Of a stretch of 64,000 nucleotides of DNA, positions 38,158-46,460 are shown piece after piece. Location of the stretch: positions 62,001 to 126,000 of the forward strand of contig CBDCWQ010000004.1 in NCBI GenBank assembly GCA_965223435.1. The letters run 5' to 3'. The notes beneath the pieces were generated by a model. That model saw only the letters and a program-made list of their open reading frames with translations, was not told the DNA's origin and did no database searches. How positions within the stretch are numbered: position 1 is the stretch's first letter; each line of letters opens with the position of its first letter. Both the position numbers and the translations under genes were made by a program. The DNA comes from CBDCWQ01 sp965223435. Lineage in GTDB: Bacteria; Myxococcota; Kuafuiibacteriia; Kuafuiibacteriales; Kuafuiibacteriaceae.

Positions 38158-39855
38158 TCATTCGGGCGTAATTCGGACACTTTTTGTGTCCAAATTGACG
38201 AGGACCCTGGTTTCCTTGCCCGGCTCCACCCGAACTTGGACCTCCATAGGGTCATGTCCCCCCTGCCCAGGAATCAGGCGCAGTCGGTGAATCCCTGCCG
38301 CCAGCGGCTTTTTGGCGATGATGCCCTCTCCGAGCACCCGGCCATTGGCCAGCACCCGAGCCCAGGGGGTGGTCCGGACCGACAACACGCCAAACCCCGG
38401 CCTCAGAGCCGGTTGCGAGGAACCCGCGCGCGCCGGGGTCGTGGGTGCGGTGGCGGCCGGGCGCTTTGGCGCTCGGGTCGGCCGGGTTCGCGGTGGGCGT
38501 TTTTGCCGCCGCCGGCTTTTCTTTTTTCGAATCGGCTTCGCTGCGGGCGTGGTCTTGGCGGCGGTTTTTGGCGCGGACGCTTCGGGTTTTGGGGCGGTCG
38601 CTCGCTTCAGGGGCACCACCTGGGGAGGGCCTGGGCGGGGGGCCGGGACGGCGCCCGTGGACGCGGACCCCGGCTCGCCGGTTTCGAACCGCTGAAAGGC
38701 GCTCGGCGCGAAAACCAGAGCCAGCAGGAGAAGGGCGCCACCGAGAAGAAGCCCAGCGCCCACGGTGAGTTTGAGCCCGGGGCCAGATGCGGGCTCGGCG
38801 GCACCATCGGGGGCTTGAGCCTTGCCCGCTTGGCTGTCGCTGATTCGCTCCACCACCGGGGTTTGGCTCAGCGCGGTTTCCGACAGGGCTGCGACCCCGG
38901 TGGCGGTGATTTCGCCCAGATCTTGGCTGACATGGGCGCCCCCGCAATCGTCGACCAACCGGGCGAGCGCGCTGGGCGGGTAGTCGGTGAGGGCGGCGTC
39001 GAGGTTGGCCAGCGCCTGGAGGAAATCTTCGGCGGTTGGCCAGCGGCCTTCGGGATCGCGGGTGAGGGCGCGCGCGATCAGCGCGCTCACCATGGCGGCC
39101 TCGGGGCGGAGCGCTTCGATGGGTTTGGGCTCGGCACCCGGGGTCTTCCCCGGGCCACGATCGCCAAAAGGGCGCACCCCGGTCAGGAGTTCGTACAGGG
39201 TGGCCCCTACAGCCCAAAGGTCGAATCTTCGGTCCGGAGGGGCCCCTTCGAGTTGTTCGGGGGCTGCATACGCCCTTTTGGCGCGAAGTTCGCTCGGACT
39301 GAGTGCGGCGGCTTCGGTGCGCGCGATGCCAAAATCCAAAAGCTTGATCTGTCCGGTGGTCGCCATGATGACGTTGTGGGGTGAGACATCTTGGTGGATG
39401 ACCGAAGTGGTGCGCGCGCCGTCCCTTTGTCGATGGGCGTAGGCAAGCGCTTCCAACACAGCTTTGGTGATGGCGATGGCTGCGGGGATCGACAGCGGCC
39501 CCAGACGCTTCAGGAGACGATTGACGGGTTTGCCCGCGACATACTCCATCGCCATGTAGTACACGCCTTCCACTTCTCCGAAATCGTAGATGGTGGCGAT
39601 GTTCGGGTGGTTCAACCGTGCTGCAATGCCCATTTCCTCGAGGAACATCCGAACCACGCTTTCTTCGTGGCTGAGACGTGGAAGCATGCGCTTCAGGGCC
39701 ACTTGTCGCATCGCGCCGAGTGGCCCCATTTGGTCCGCCAAGAACACCTCGCCCATGCCCCCACGGCCGAGTCTCCCCCGAATCATGTATCGACCAAAGG
39801 GTATTCCGAGGGGCGTCCCCGAACTTTGGGCCCGAGGCCTATCGCGTACGACCAA
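38158..39855 (-). CDS. Membrane serine/threonine kinase with C-terminal PEGA domain
   Basis: The 565-residue product has an N-terminal kinase domain: glycine loop GRGGMGEVF, VALKRM, catalytic loop HQDVSPHN, LLDFGIAR, and AAPEQLEG. Myxobacterial kinases usually have HRDVSPQN; here the Arg of HRD is Gln, so this looks like a non-RD kinase. One membrane helix follows near residue 350 (LTVGAGLLLGGALLLLALVF), then a basic Ala/Pro-rich linker, and a PEGA-type domain (VLSVRTTPWARVLANGRVLG) outside the membrane. The TTG start at 39855 has AAAGGA seven bases upstream. An ATG 23 codons further in would clip the N-terminus before the kinase fold. It is divergent from two secreted-protein genes and upstream of glgC. 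Confidence 0.9.
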   Translation of the reverse strand: MVVRDRPRAQSSGTPLGIPFGRYMIRGRLGRGGMGEVFLADQMGPLGAMRQVALKRMLPRLSHEESVVRMFLEEMGIAARLNHPNIATIYDFGEVEGVYYMAMEYVAGKPVNRLLKRLGPLSIPAAIAITKAVLEALAYAHRQRDGARTTSVIHQDVSPHNVIMATTGQIKLLDFGIARTEAAALSPSELRAKRAYAAPEQLEGAPPDRRFDLWAVGATLYELLTGVRPFGDRGPGKTPGAEPKPIEALRPEAAMVSALIARALTRDPEGRWPTAEDFLQALANLDAALTDYPPSALARLVDDCGGAHVSQDLGEITATGVAALSETALSQTPVVERISDSQAGKAQAPDGAAEPASGPGLKLTVGAGLLLGGALLLLALVFAPSAFQRFETGEPGSASTGAVPAPRPGPPQVVPLKRATAPKPEASAPKTAAKTTPAAKPIRKKKSRRRQKRPPRTRPTRAPKRPAATAPTTPARAGSSQPALRPGFGVLSVRTTPWARVLANGRVLGEGIIAKKPLAAGIHRLRLIPGQGGHDPMEVQVRVEPGKETRVLVNLDTKSVRITPE

Positions 39856-39875
39856 TCCGTTGTCCTTTGCTCGCC

Positions 39876-40694
39876 ATGCGCGTAGCTCCGAATATAGTAG
39901 GGGTGCGCGTGTTTAGCATAGCACCAGTCTTGGCCCTTCTTTGGGCGGTGCCCCCGAATCCCTGTGAGCGGGCACAGCAAAGTTACCAGTCTTTGTCCCT
40001 GGAAAAAGCCTTGTCGCTGACCAAAAGCGAGCTATCGCGCAATACGGCGCGTCCCTTACTGTGTCTGGATGTGCGGGCACGTACGCTGATCGTGAGTGGA
40101 CGCCTGGAGGAGGCTCGCGAAGTTCTCGAAGAGCTGTTCGAGCGCTCCGCCGATTACGAAGTCCATGATCCCTCTTTTTCTCCAGGTCTCCTTGCCACCA
40201 TTCAACGCATTCGGGAGGAAGTACGACCCCTCGAGGTTTCGGTTCAGGCGCGCTGGTTGATCCACGAGTCGCTCCAGCTCGAGGTGTTGCTGAAAGGCGG
40301 GCTCCGGGGCGCAACCAGGGTGCGGTTCAAAACCGAGGCCCTGCCGAGCCATGGGCGTGGTTCTTTTGCCTTGCCGCTGGTGGGACGCGCCGCCACCGCG
40401 ACCGTGGCGGTGGCGACCCACGAGCCCATAAGCCGCCTCATCGTTTCGGGGCAGGTCCTCGACGGGGTAGACCGGGTCGTCCAACAATTCAGCGCACAGA
40501 TCTTGCTCGGGGCCAGACCGAAGCCCAAAGCGGGTGAACGGGTCATCGTCGAGGTGCAAAGAGGGGGCGTGCCCTGGCCAGTATGGGTGGGGATCGGAGT
40601 GGCGGCGGTGGCCTCGGGGGTGATCATCGGAATTTTGGCACAGCCCGATCTGCCGGATACCGACGGGACCATCGGTCGAGTGAGGATCGATTGA
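39876..40694 (+). CDS. Secreted or membrane protein with C-terminal membrane segment, kinase-linked
   Basis: The ATG at 39876 is followed by a signal-peptide-like run (VFSIAPVLALLWAVPPNPC), a short helical region resembling a TPR pair (residues 35-110), and a beta-rich middle. Near the C-terminus is a Trp-flanked hydrophobic helix (PWPVWVGIGVAAVASGVIIG) and the tail PDTDGTIGRVRID. This end is common in myxobacterial proteins encoded beside PEGA kinases. GTG codons at 39903 and 39909, the former preceded by TAGGGG, are alternative starts. Its stop directly precedes the next gene (TGAATG), so the two are coupled. No enzymatic function is indicated. Confidence 0.7.
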   Translation: MRVAPNIVGVRVFSIAPVLALLWAVPPNPCERAQQSYQSLSLEKALSLTKSELSRNTARPLLCLDVRARTLIVSGRLEEAREVLEELFERSADYEVHDPSFSPGLLATIQRIREEVRPLEVSVQARWLIHESLQLEVLLKGGLRGATRVRFKTEALPSHGRGSFALPLVGRAATATVAVATHEPISRLIVSGQVLDGVDRVVQQFSAQILLGARPKPKAGERVIVEVQRGGVPWPVWVGIGVAAVASGVIIGILAQPDLPDTDGTIGRVRID

Positions 40695-42533
40695 ATGCGT
40701 GTGTTGGCCCTCCTCTTGATGTTCGCCCCTTTTTTGGGGTGCACCGATCCCGCCAGCTTGACCGTGAATGTCGACATCGAGGTCTCTTCTTTGACCGATG
40801 TTCGCATCACTTTGACCCAAGAAGATGGTGGCCGAGATGTGGTCGAGTGTCGCTCCTCGGTGGGTACGAGGGCCGGCGGCCAAGCCGGCGCGCAGTTTTG
40901 CAGGGGTCCGCTCGAGGGGGGCAGCGGCCCCTGGGACGGAGGGCCGTCACTTCGCTTTGTGGTTTTTGGCGACCCGTCTACGTCTTTTAAGCTAGACCTT
41001 GAGGGGCTACGCGGCGACTTTGTGGCCACGTCCACCTCTGTGGAGACAGCGCTTCCGGGACGCCCCGGCGACAATCGCGACCTTGACTTGGTTCTGGTGG
41101 GTCGGACGAGCGTCAGTGTCCAGTGTGATGTCGATCTCAGCGCCCAGTCGACATCGGGACCGGTGAATCACGACAGCGTGGCTTTGACGGTCGCCAACAT
41201 CGACCGCGTAGCTCGGCCCGAAATTTTGGCGTTCTCGGAACAAAGACTGTCGATACTTCGATACGCTGTCGACGGAAACGAGTGTGCCTTCGACGAAAAG
41301 GTTCGAACGAAGTCCCTTCCCGACGGCTGTGAACTGGTGCCTGACTCCGTGGTTGTCGGTCTTGCCGGTCCCGGCTCTGCACCGACTGCGGACCCCGCGC
41401 CGCTGGTTGGCCTGTGTCGTGAGGTCCCGGGTTCGGTGGGCCCCCGAGCGTTTCTTTTGGAGCTGCCCCGTGTCACAAATGCTCCCATCGCCGCCGATTT
41501 TGTCCTTTCGCCGCCGGTTCCCTTGGCGCTTGCTCGCCCTCAATATTCTCACCCCGTCATCACCCACACGGGTCAGGGAGGGATGGTCGTCAATCTGGTG
41601 TACGTGGGGACCGATGAACAGGTTTTTTTGGGGCGGTGGTCGGTTGATGGGGATCCGCGAACGTGGTCGCCCTTGGTGCTTCCGGGGCTTCAGCCCCGTG
41701 ACGTGGGGGCGCCGATGCCCGGCCCCATCGTGTTTCCGGCCCGAAACCGCGAACCGATGGTGGTCGCAGACTATCCTGGCGGCATCGCGCTGGTGGCAGA
41801 CGGGCAGGTCCGCGTTTTTCAGGCGCCTTCCGGCAATCCCCTTCGCGCGGCGGTCGCGGTGGCACTGCCCCGCCGGGACGGGTCAGATTTTATCCGGCGC
41901 CACGTGATCAGCCTCTATGCCAGCGGCTTGTACGTGTCGAGCTTCCTTGCTCCAGGCGGACAGGTGATGATGGAAGGCCCCCTTCGCCACGCCGATCACG
42001 TCGGTGGCCTGTCCGAAGATCCCTGGTCACGCATCGCCGTTGGACCCTTACGAGATGACGGCCGGTTATGGGCGGTCGTGGCCGACGAAGGCCGTGTGCA
42101 TATGTACGGTTTGAGCGATACGGGGGCGCTGACGGGCACCGGAACCGTCACCAGCCACAAACTGTGGGAGAACCATATCAGCGGTGCGCAATCAGTGCTG
42201 CTGGCCAACATCGATGGCAGGCCCGGTGTCGAATTGCTGGGGTTCGATCGTCGTTCGCCTCACCTTTACGCGCTTGCGTCTGGCGGTTCGCTTTTCCAAG
42301 GATGGCCTATTCTCGGTCCAGAGGGGGGGGCGCTACACGTTTTGCTGGCAAACCTACAACGTCCCGGACATCGGCGTGTCGATCTCGAAGTCTTGGTTCT
42401 CTCGGGAGGTCGGTTGAGAGCCTTTGGCCTCGGGCCGGGAAGCTACGATTCTCGGATGACGCCCTGGCCGTTTCCGCACCGAGATGGCGCGCGGCGAGGC
42501 GTATATACTTCCGAGAGCGCACCCGAGTTGTGA
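40695..42533 (+). CDS. Lipoprotein, probably beta-propeller-like
   Basis: The 612-residue product starts with a lipoprotein signal (MRVLALLLMFAPFLGC). A beta-rich domain follows (residues 20-140). From about 150 on it has repeated units with boundaries such as VANIDRVARPEILAF and LLANIDGRPGVELLGF, which resemble FG-GAP-like propeller blades with the calcium loop degenerate. The ATG lies right after the stop of the preceding gene, and GAGGATCG just before that stop could serve as its ribosome binding site. It is likely anchored in the outer membrane. Function is unknown. Confidence 0.75.
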   Translation: MRVLALLLMFAPFLGCTDPASLTVNVDIEVSSLTDVRITLTQEDGGRDVVECRSSVGTRAGGQAGAQFCRGPLEGGSGPWDGGPSLRFVVFGDPSTSFKLDLEGLRGDFVATSTSVETALPGRPGDNRDLDLVLVGRTSVSVQCDVDLSAQSTSGPVNHDSVALTVANIDRVARPEILAFSEQRLSILRYAVDGNECAFDEKVRTKSLPDGCELVPDSVVVGLAGPGSAPTADPAPLVGLCREVPGSVGPRAFLLELPRVTNAPIAADFVLSPPVPLALARPQYSHPVITHTGQGGMVVNLVYVGTDEQVFLGRWSVDGDPRTWSPLVLPGLQPRDVGAPMPGPIVFPARNREPMVVADYPGGIALVADGQVRVFQAPSGNPLRAAVAVALPRRDGSDFIRRHVISLYASGLYVSSFLAPGGQVMMEGPLRHADHVGGLSEDPWSRIAVGPLRDDGRLWAVVADEGRVHMYGLSDTGALTGTGTVTSHKLWENHISGAQSVLLANIDGRPGVELLGFDRRSPHLYALASGGSLFQGWPILGPEGGALHVLLANLQRPGHRRVDLEVLVLSGGRLRAFGLGPGSYDSRMTPWPFPHRDGARRGVYTSESAPEL

Positions 42534-42578
42534 TGAACCCCGGAGCTCACGCGTGGCTGAGCGAAGTGAGCGGAGGGA

Positions 42579-42782
42579 TCAAAACCAGCTCACAAGCGCG
42601 TGTGTGATTGAAGCGGCCGCCATGGCAGCCACGGTCGCCATCAGGGTGGAGGCGCACGCGGTGGCAATGATGCTGTCTTGGGTTACCCCCGATGATCGCT
42701 TCACACCCGGGTACAGCACGGTGGTGAATCCCACGGACAGGGTGACAAGGGTACCTACAAACACAATTTGAGGAATGGTCAT
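42579..42782 (-). CDS. Small protein with two membrane helices
   Basis: From the ATG at 42782 the product has 67 residues with two hydrophobic stretches: IPQIVFVGTLVTLSVGF and SIIATACASTLMATVAAMAA, joined by a short loop (VKRSSGVTQD). It is convergent with the preceding lipoprotein gene. A weak AGGA lies about 12 bases upstream. The hydrophobic pattern and length of the open frame support a real gene, but no family is recognised, so confidence is limited. Confidence 0.5.
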   Translation of the reverse strand: MTIPQIVFVGTLVTLSVGFTTVLYPGVKRSSGVTQDSIIATACASTLMATVAAMAAASITHALVSWF

Positions 42783-43018
42783 GCCGGTCGCGTGTCCTGT
42801 GCTTTCATGATTCTCAGCTATCGGCTTTTCACAGATGGAGTCAAACCGGGGCAATCCAGCCGTGTTGTTGCGCTTTGGCCAAAGTGTGGCGCCAGTTCCG
42901 GGGCTCGCTCGGTTCTTCGTCGGGATGAGTGGTTAAATGTAGTAGGGGCATAAGCAGCTTTCATAGAGCTGGTTGTGGGGTGGTGTGGCGTTGTTTCCCA
43001 ACCTCACGCGTTTAACAT

Positions 43019-44191
43019 GTGAAAGCTATCTTTCTTTCAACTGCAGCCTGGGGTGGGGTACTTCGCTCGGCCTCGTTCCGATTTTGGATCATCATGTCTT
43101 GGGCGGGTATGGGCTGCGGCGGATCGGTTGTTTGCGGGGAGGGCACCTTAGAGGCGTCCGGAATATGTGTGCCTGCCCGGACCATGTGTTCGGCGGGAAC
43201 ACGGCTTGAGGGCGGCCAATGTGTGCCCAGCCTCGAACTGTTGTCTTGCGGCCCCATGACGGTGGCCCGAAATGGGTCCTGCGTTCCCGAGGAACTGGTC
43301 GAAAACTGCGGACCTGGAACCGCTGTGCGCAACGGGTCCTGTATTTCACTGGCTTTGGCTTCGGTGGCCCTTCCGGCACCATTCGGAAAAACGATCCACG
43401 TTGGCCAGAGCTTTCATGGGCAGTTGAGTCACCAAGGTCGAAGTGCCTACGCGGTGGACTTTCCTATGCCCGAGGGGACGGAGGTGGCAGCCGCCAGGGA
43501 GGGTCGGGTCATCGCGGTGCGTGATGAGTCGGGTCGAGGCTGCGGACGACCCTCGTGTGGAAAGGATGCCAATTTCATCATCATCGACCATGGCGACGGC
43601 ACCTTCGGTCGATACTGGCACCTGCAGCAGGGGGGGGCACTGGTGGAGCTTGGTGCGTCGGTATGCGCCGGACAGGTGATTGCACTGTCCGGCAACACCG
43701 GGTTTTCGACGGGTGCCCATCTTCATTTCGAGGTGACCGACGTGCTCGAGCAAACACTGCCGGTTGGCTTTTCAGAATTGGCGGGCAGTGGCGGTGTTCC
43801 TTTCCCCGGTCTTGAGGTTGTTTCTTCCAACCGGCGCCAAGTGCGGTGTGAGCACGTTCCGTACTCGGTGTGTCCGGCAGATGTTTTTGCCCACCGGGGT
43901 ATTTTACTCGAAGGGGGCGCGCCCTGTTCTTTTGCCGTACCCAACCAAACGTATCAGATCCAAGGGCTTGCTCTGGTCGGTGACTGGGTGCAGGTGGCCA
44001 CCCGTCCAGAAGGCGGCGACTGGGTTTACGATTGCACACGGGTGGAAGAATCAGGCCGTTTTTCCGTCCCGGTTCGTTTTGCCGCGGGCGTGGGGGTGAC
44101 CTACCACAGCCTCATGATTTCTGCGGCCCGTCGAGACTGCGAAGCTTTTTTGGGCTGGTCGAATTCGGTTCGTGTCAGCTTCATCCCTTGA
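43019..44191 (+). CDS. Secreted M23-family (LytM-like) peptidase with cysteine-rich N-terminus
   Basis: The 390-residue product begins with a hydrophobic export segment ending near MSWAGMGCGG. Four short Cys-rich units follow, near residues 35-105 (CGEGTLEASGICVP, CSAGTRLEGGQCVP, CGPMTVARNGSCVP, CGPGTAVRNGSC). The M23 domain has YAVDFPMPEGTEV, with the Asp ligand, IDHGDGTFGRYWHL, and the HxH motif in GAHLHFEV. M23 peptidases cut peptidoglycan peptides or elastin-like substrates. The usual first His ligand just before the Asp is not obvious (GRSAYAVDF), so activity needs care. A further beta domain follows from about 285. The GTG at 43019 was taken; an ATG at 43094 is an alternative. Confidence 0.85.
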   Translation: MKAIFLSTAAWGGVLRSASFRFWIIMSWAGMGCGGSVVCGEGTLEASGICVPARTMCSAGTRLEGGQCVPSLELLSCGPMTVARNGSCVPEELVENCGPGTAVRNGSCISLALASVALPAPFGKTIHVGQSFHGQLSHQGRSAYAVDFPMPEGTEVAAAREGRVIAVRDESGRGCGRPSCGKDANFIIIDHGDGTFGRYWHLQQGGALVELGASVCAGQVIALSGNTGFSTGAHLHFEVTDVLEQTLPVGFSELAGSGGVPFPGLEVVSSNRRQVRCEHVPYSVCPADVFAHRGILLEGGAPCSFAVPNQTYQIQGLALVGDWVQVATRPEGGDWVYDCTRVEESGRFSVPVRFAAGVGVTYHSLMISAARRDCEAFLGWSNSVRVSFIP

Positions 44192-44383
44192 ATAAGGGAA
44201 GTTCCCCCAGGGGCTGGCGTGGCTTGGTCCCGGAAAACATGCCGGCGCTGCGTGCGCCAAGGCGTTTCTTGCTCGGCATCTGACTGGCTGATATGCCGAA
44301 GGGGTGGGCTTGCCTAAGGTTTTCGCTGCGACGCAGAAACTCTGCCGGACCCCCCGCACGCGGGGCTCTCGGAATGCACATCC
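44192..44383. other. Intergenic region, no convincing gene
   Basis: This stretch of 190 bases separates the M23 gene from the next operon. A 66-codon leftward frame covers it but shows no recognisable pattern beyond a basic tail, and it would read against both neighbours. No terminator with a T-run was seen. Confidence 0.3.
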
Positions 44384-44860
44384 ATGACGGCGAACCCAGA
44401 CATTCTGAGTCTTCTAAAATCCGTTCGGCTCTTTAAGAATTTTACCGACACTGGCCTGCAAATCGTGGGCTCGGTGGCGCACGACAAACACGTGCCCGCC
44501 GGCACGCCGCTTTTTGTCGAGAACATGTTGGGCGACGGTCTTTACATCGTCGCCAGCGGCTTGATCCGCGTCGCCGTACGCGGGCCCCAAGGCCAAGATG
44601 TGACCTTGGCGGTGCTGGGACCCCAAGAGTCCTTAGGGGAAGCGGCCCTTTTGCGCTCTGGCCGCCGTCTTTGCTCGGCCACCGCCGAAGTGGATTCGAG
44701 GGTTCTGGAGATCTCTCGAAGGGATATTGCGATGCTCCAGCGCTCCAAACCTCAAGCGTGCCTCAAGTTGATGATGGGGGTCGTAGAACTGATCGGCGAG
44801 CGCATGAAAGAAGTTGAAGGGGACATGAAACAATTCCTCATGTGGCGAGCGGAGGGATGA
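44384..44860 (+). CDS. Cyclic-nucleotide-binding-domain protein without DNA-binding domain
   Basis: The 158-residue product is a single cNMP-binding barrel: VPAGTPLFVENMLGDGLYIV, LGPQESLGEAALLRSGRRLC (the phosphate-binding cassette with Gly-Glu and the Arg region), and a C-terminal helix IGERMKEVEG. Crp/Fnr proteins carry a helix-turn-helix after this; here the protein stops, so it may act through protein contact. Its stop overlaps the ATG of a tyrosine recombinase as ATGA, so the two proteins are made together. Confidence 0.87.
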   Translation: MTANPDILSLLKSVRLFKNFTDTGLQIVGSVAHDKHVPAGTPLFVENMLGDGLYIVASGLIRVAVRGPQGQDVTLAVLGPQESLGEAALLRSGRRLCSATAEVDSRVLEISRRDIAMLQRSKPQACLKLMMGVVELIGERMKEVEGDMKQFLMWRAEG

Positions 44861-45753
44861 GTCAGGTTTTCCCGCTTGATTCTCAGATTGATCACTATCT
44901 TGGTCATCTCAAAGTCGAACGAGGACTGGCACCCAACACGGTGACCGCCTACGCCGGCGACCTTTCGGCTTTTGCGTCGTTCGCCAAACAAGCGGGCGTC
45001 CAGCGCGCCGAGTGTGTAGACCACGACTTGCTTTCTCGCTTTAGTCAAAACCGGGCCGAATTGGGGCACAAGGCTCGCTCTCAGGCGAGGGCTCTGGTGG
45101 CGCTGCGTGGATTTTTTCGCTTCCTCAAAAAAGAGGGTGTTCTCAAGCAAGATCCGGCGCGCCTTTTAGAACTGCCTCGGACGCCTCGCCGTCTGCCCCA
45201 GTTGGCTACACGCGAGGACCTTTGTGCGCTGATGGAAGCTTGTCACAAAGCGCCACGGGACCATGCCATCTTGGTGCTGCTGTATGGGTGTGGGCTGAGG
45301 GTCAGTGAGCTGGTTGGATTACAGCTGGGATCCGTTCATCTGGGTGTTGGAGTTCTTCGGGTTCTGGGGAAAGGCAACAAGGAGCGTGTGGTTCCGCTCG
45401 GGTCGGTGGTCATCAACAGCCTGGAACGCTACCTTCAGCACGACCGACCGAAACGCCTCGGTCCAAGGACCAGCGAGTGGCTGTTTCCCGGCCGAAAGCC
45501 TGAACGCCCGATGACTCGCCAAGCTGTGTTTCGTCTTCTCAGGCGCTTGTCTCGTTTGCTTGGGATACAAAGAGACCTTTCGCCGCACAAACTCAGACAC
45601 GCTTTTGCGACCGATTTGCTGCGGGGAGGCGCCGACCTTCGTTCGGTTCAGGCTCTGCTCGGACATGCGGATCTCCGGACTACGGAGATTTATACCCACA
45701 TCGACGATACGCATTTGCGAGAGGTTTACGACCGAACGCACCCTCGTCGCTGA
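44857..45753 (+). CDS. xerC: Tyrosine recombinase of the XerC/XerD type
   Basis: The 298-residue product has the N-terminal SAM-like core-binding domain (IDHYLGHLKVERGLAPNT). The catalytic domain shows the expected residues: Arg in GCGLRVSELVGL, Lys in LGKGNKERVVPLG, HKLRH, Arg/His in LLGHADLRTTEIYTH, with the Tyr nucleophile in IYTH. This matches Xer recombinases that resolve chromosome dimers at dif. The ATG at 44857 overlaps the stop of the upstream cNMP-binding gene, with GGAGG close by. Which Xer paralogue it is (C, D or an accessory integrase) cannot be decided here; no other integrase or att site was seen around it. Confidence 0.88.
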   Translation: MSQVFPLDSQIDHYLGHLKVERGLAPNTVTAYAGDLSAFASFAKQAGVQRAECVDHDLLSRFSQNRAELGHKARSQARALVALRGFFRFLKKEGVLKQDPARLLELPRTPRRLPQLATREDLCALMEACHKAPRDHAILVLLYGCGLRVSELVGLQLGSVHLGVGVLRVLGKGNKERVVPLGSVVINSLERYLQHDRPKRLGPRTSEWLFPGRKPERPMTRQAVFRLLRRLSRLLGIQRDLSPHKLRHAFATDLLRGGADLRSVQALLGHADLRTTEIYTHIDDTHLREVYDRTHPRR

Positions 45754-45950
45754 TCCAGAGGTGCACCGTTGCTGTTTTATCCGAAAGCTCACCGCATTGA
45801 TCTCAGTCGCTTTGCGTGGTGTGGGTGAGCGGAGGGAAACGGGCTACCACACCTCCAAAGAGACAGGCTTACATAACCTTCTACGGTGAGGCCCGATTGT
45901 GCGAGCGGACGTTCCCAGTTAGCCTTAATGAAGTCATTGGAAATGAACGT

Positions 45951-46418
45951 ATGAAACCAGCCCTCATCGAGTTCGAGCTAAAGAGTCTGCCAGATAATTC
46001 CCTCGATCTGCTTCTAGACGAAGCAGAGCGCGCTCTTCTTGAGGTTGAAGCCCGAACGGATGAGCCGGGTAGTCGGTCGAAGCTGGATGATCGGGACCGA
46101 CAAGTCGCTGAGCTCAAGCTGGTTATGGCAGAACTGGCCGACAGCTTTCCAGACATTCATTATGATTTGGAGTGGATTGGCGACCGACTACGCAACCATG
46201 GGAGCTACGCCGGGATCACCGCGCTTCGCGGCCGGGTTCATGTGATGGATTTCGTTCGCTTGTCTCTAGAGGTCTTCTTTTTACGAAATCCGACGTTCAG
46301 CGACTACGCCTCTTCTTTGGACACCGATCGATTTGATCCAGATCCGTCGACCTCACCGCTCGAGCTCTATGATGCCTATGAGCATCTCCTTGATGTTCTG
46401 AGAGAACGGCTGTCGTAG
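45951..46418 (+). CDS. Hypothetical protein, acidic and helical
   Basis: From the ATG at 45951 the product has 155 residues: a beta-like start (MKPALIEFELKSLPDNSLDL), an acidic helix (LLLDEAERALLEVEARTDEP), and helical segments rich in Asp, Glu and Leu. I do not recognise the family. The open frame reaches back to 45816, but that part overlaps nothing conserved. The name of a partner cannot be inferred; it sits alone between a recombinase gene and a convergent protease gene. Confidence 0.55.
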   Translation: MKPALIEFELKSLPDNSLDLLLDEAERALLEVEARTDEPGSRSKLDDRDRQVAELKLVMAELADSFPDIHYDLEWIGDRLRNHGSYAGITALRGRVHVMDFVRLSLEVFFLRNPTFSDYASSLDTDRFDPDPSTSPLELYDAYEHLLDVLRERLS

Positions 46419-46436
46419 GTCGCGTTTTTTGCGAGG

Positions 46437-46459
46437 CCTCTCATTGCGTTTGTGAGAGG
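46437..46459. terminator. Bidirectional terminator-like hairpin between convergent genes
   Basis: CCTCTCA and TGAGAGG form a perfect 7-base-pair stem with a 9-base loop, followed rightward by GTCATTTT. It sits in the 42-base gap between the hypothetical gene and the htrA-type gene, which run toward each other. Confidence 0.55.
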
Positions 46460-46460
46460 G

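Noticed and set aside
42545..42571. GCTCAC/GTGAGC hairpin between convergent genes
   Set aside because: The six-base-pair stem has a 15-base loop and no T-run, so a terminator call is not supported.
44181..44381. 66-codon leftward frame between the M23 and cNMP-binding genes
   Set aside because: No ribosome binding site or homology is visible and it overlaps the end of the M23 gene; basic tail composition alone is not enough.
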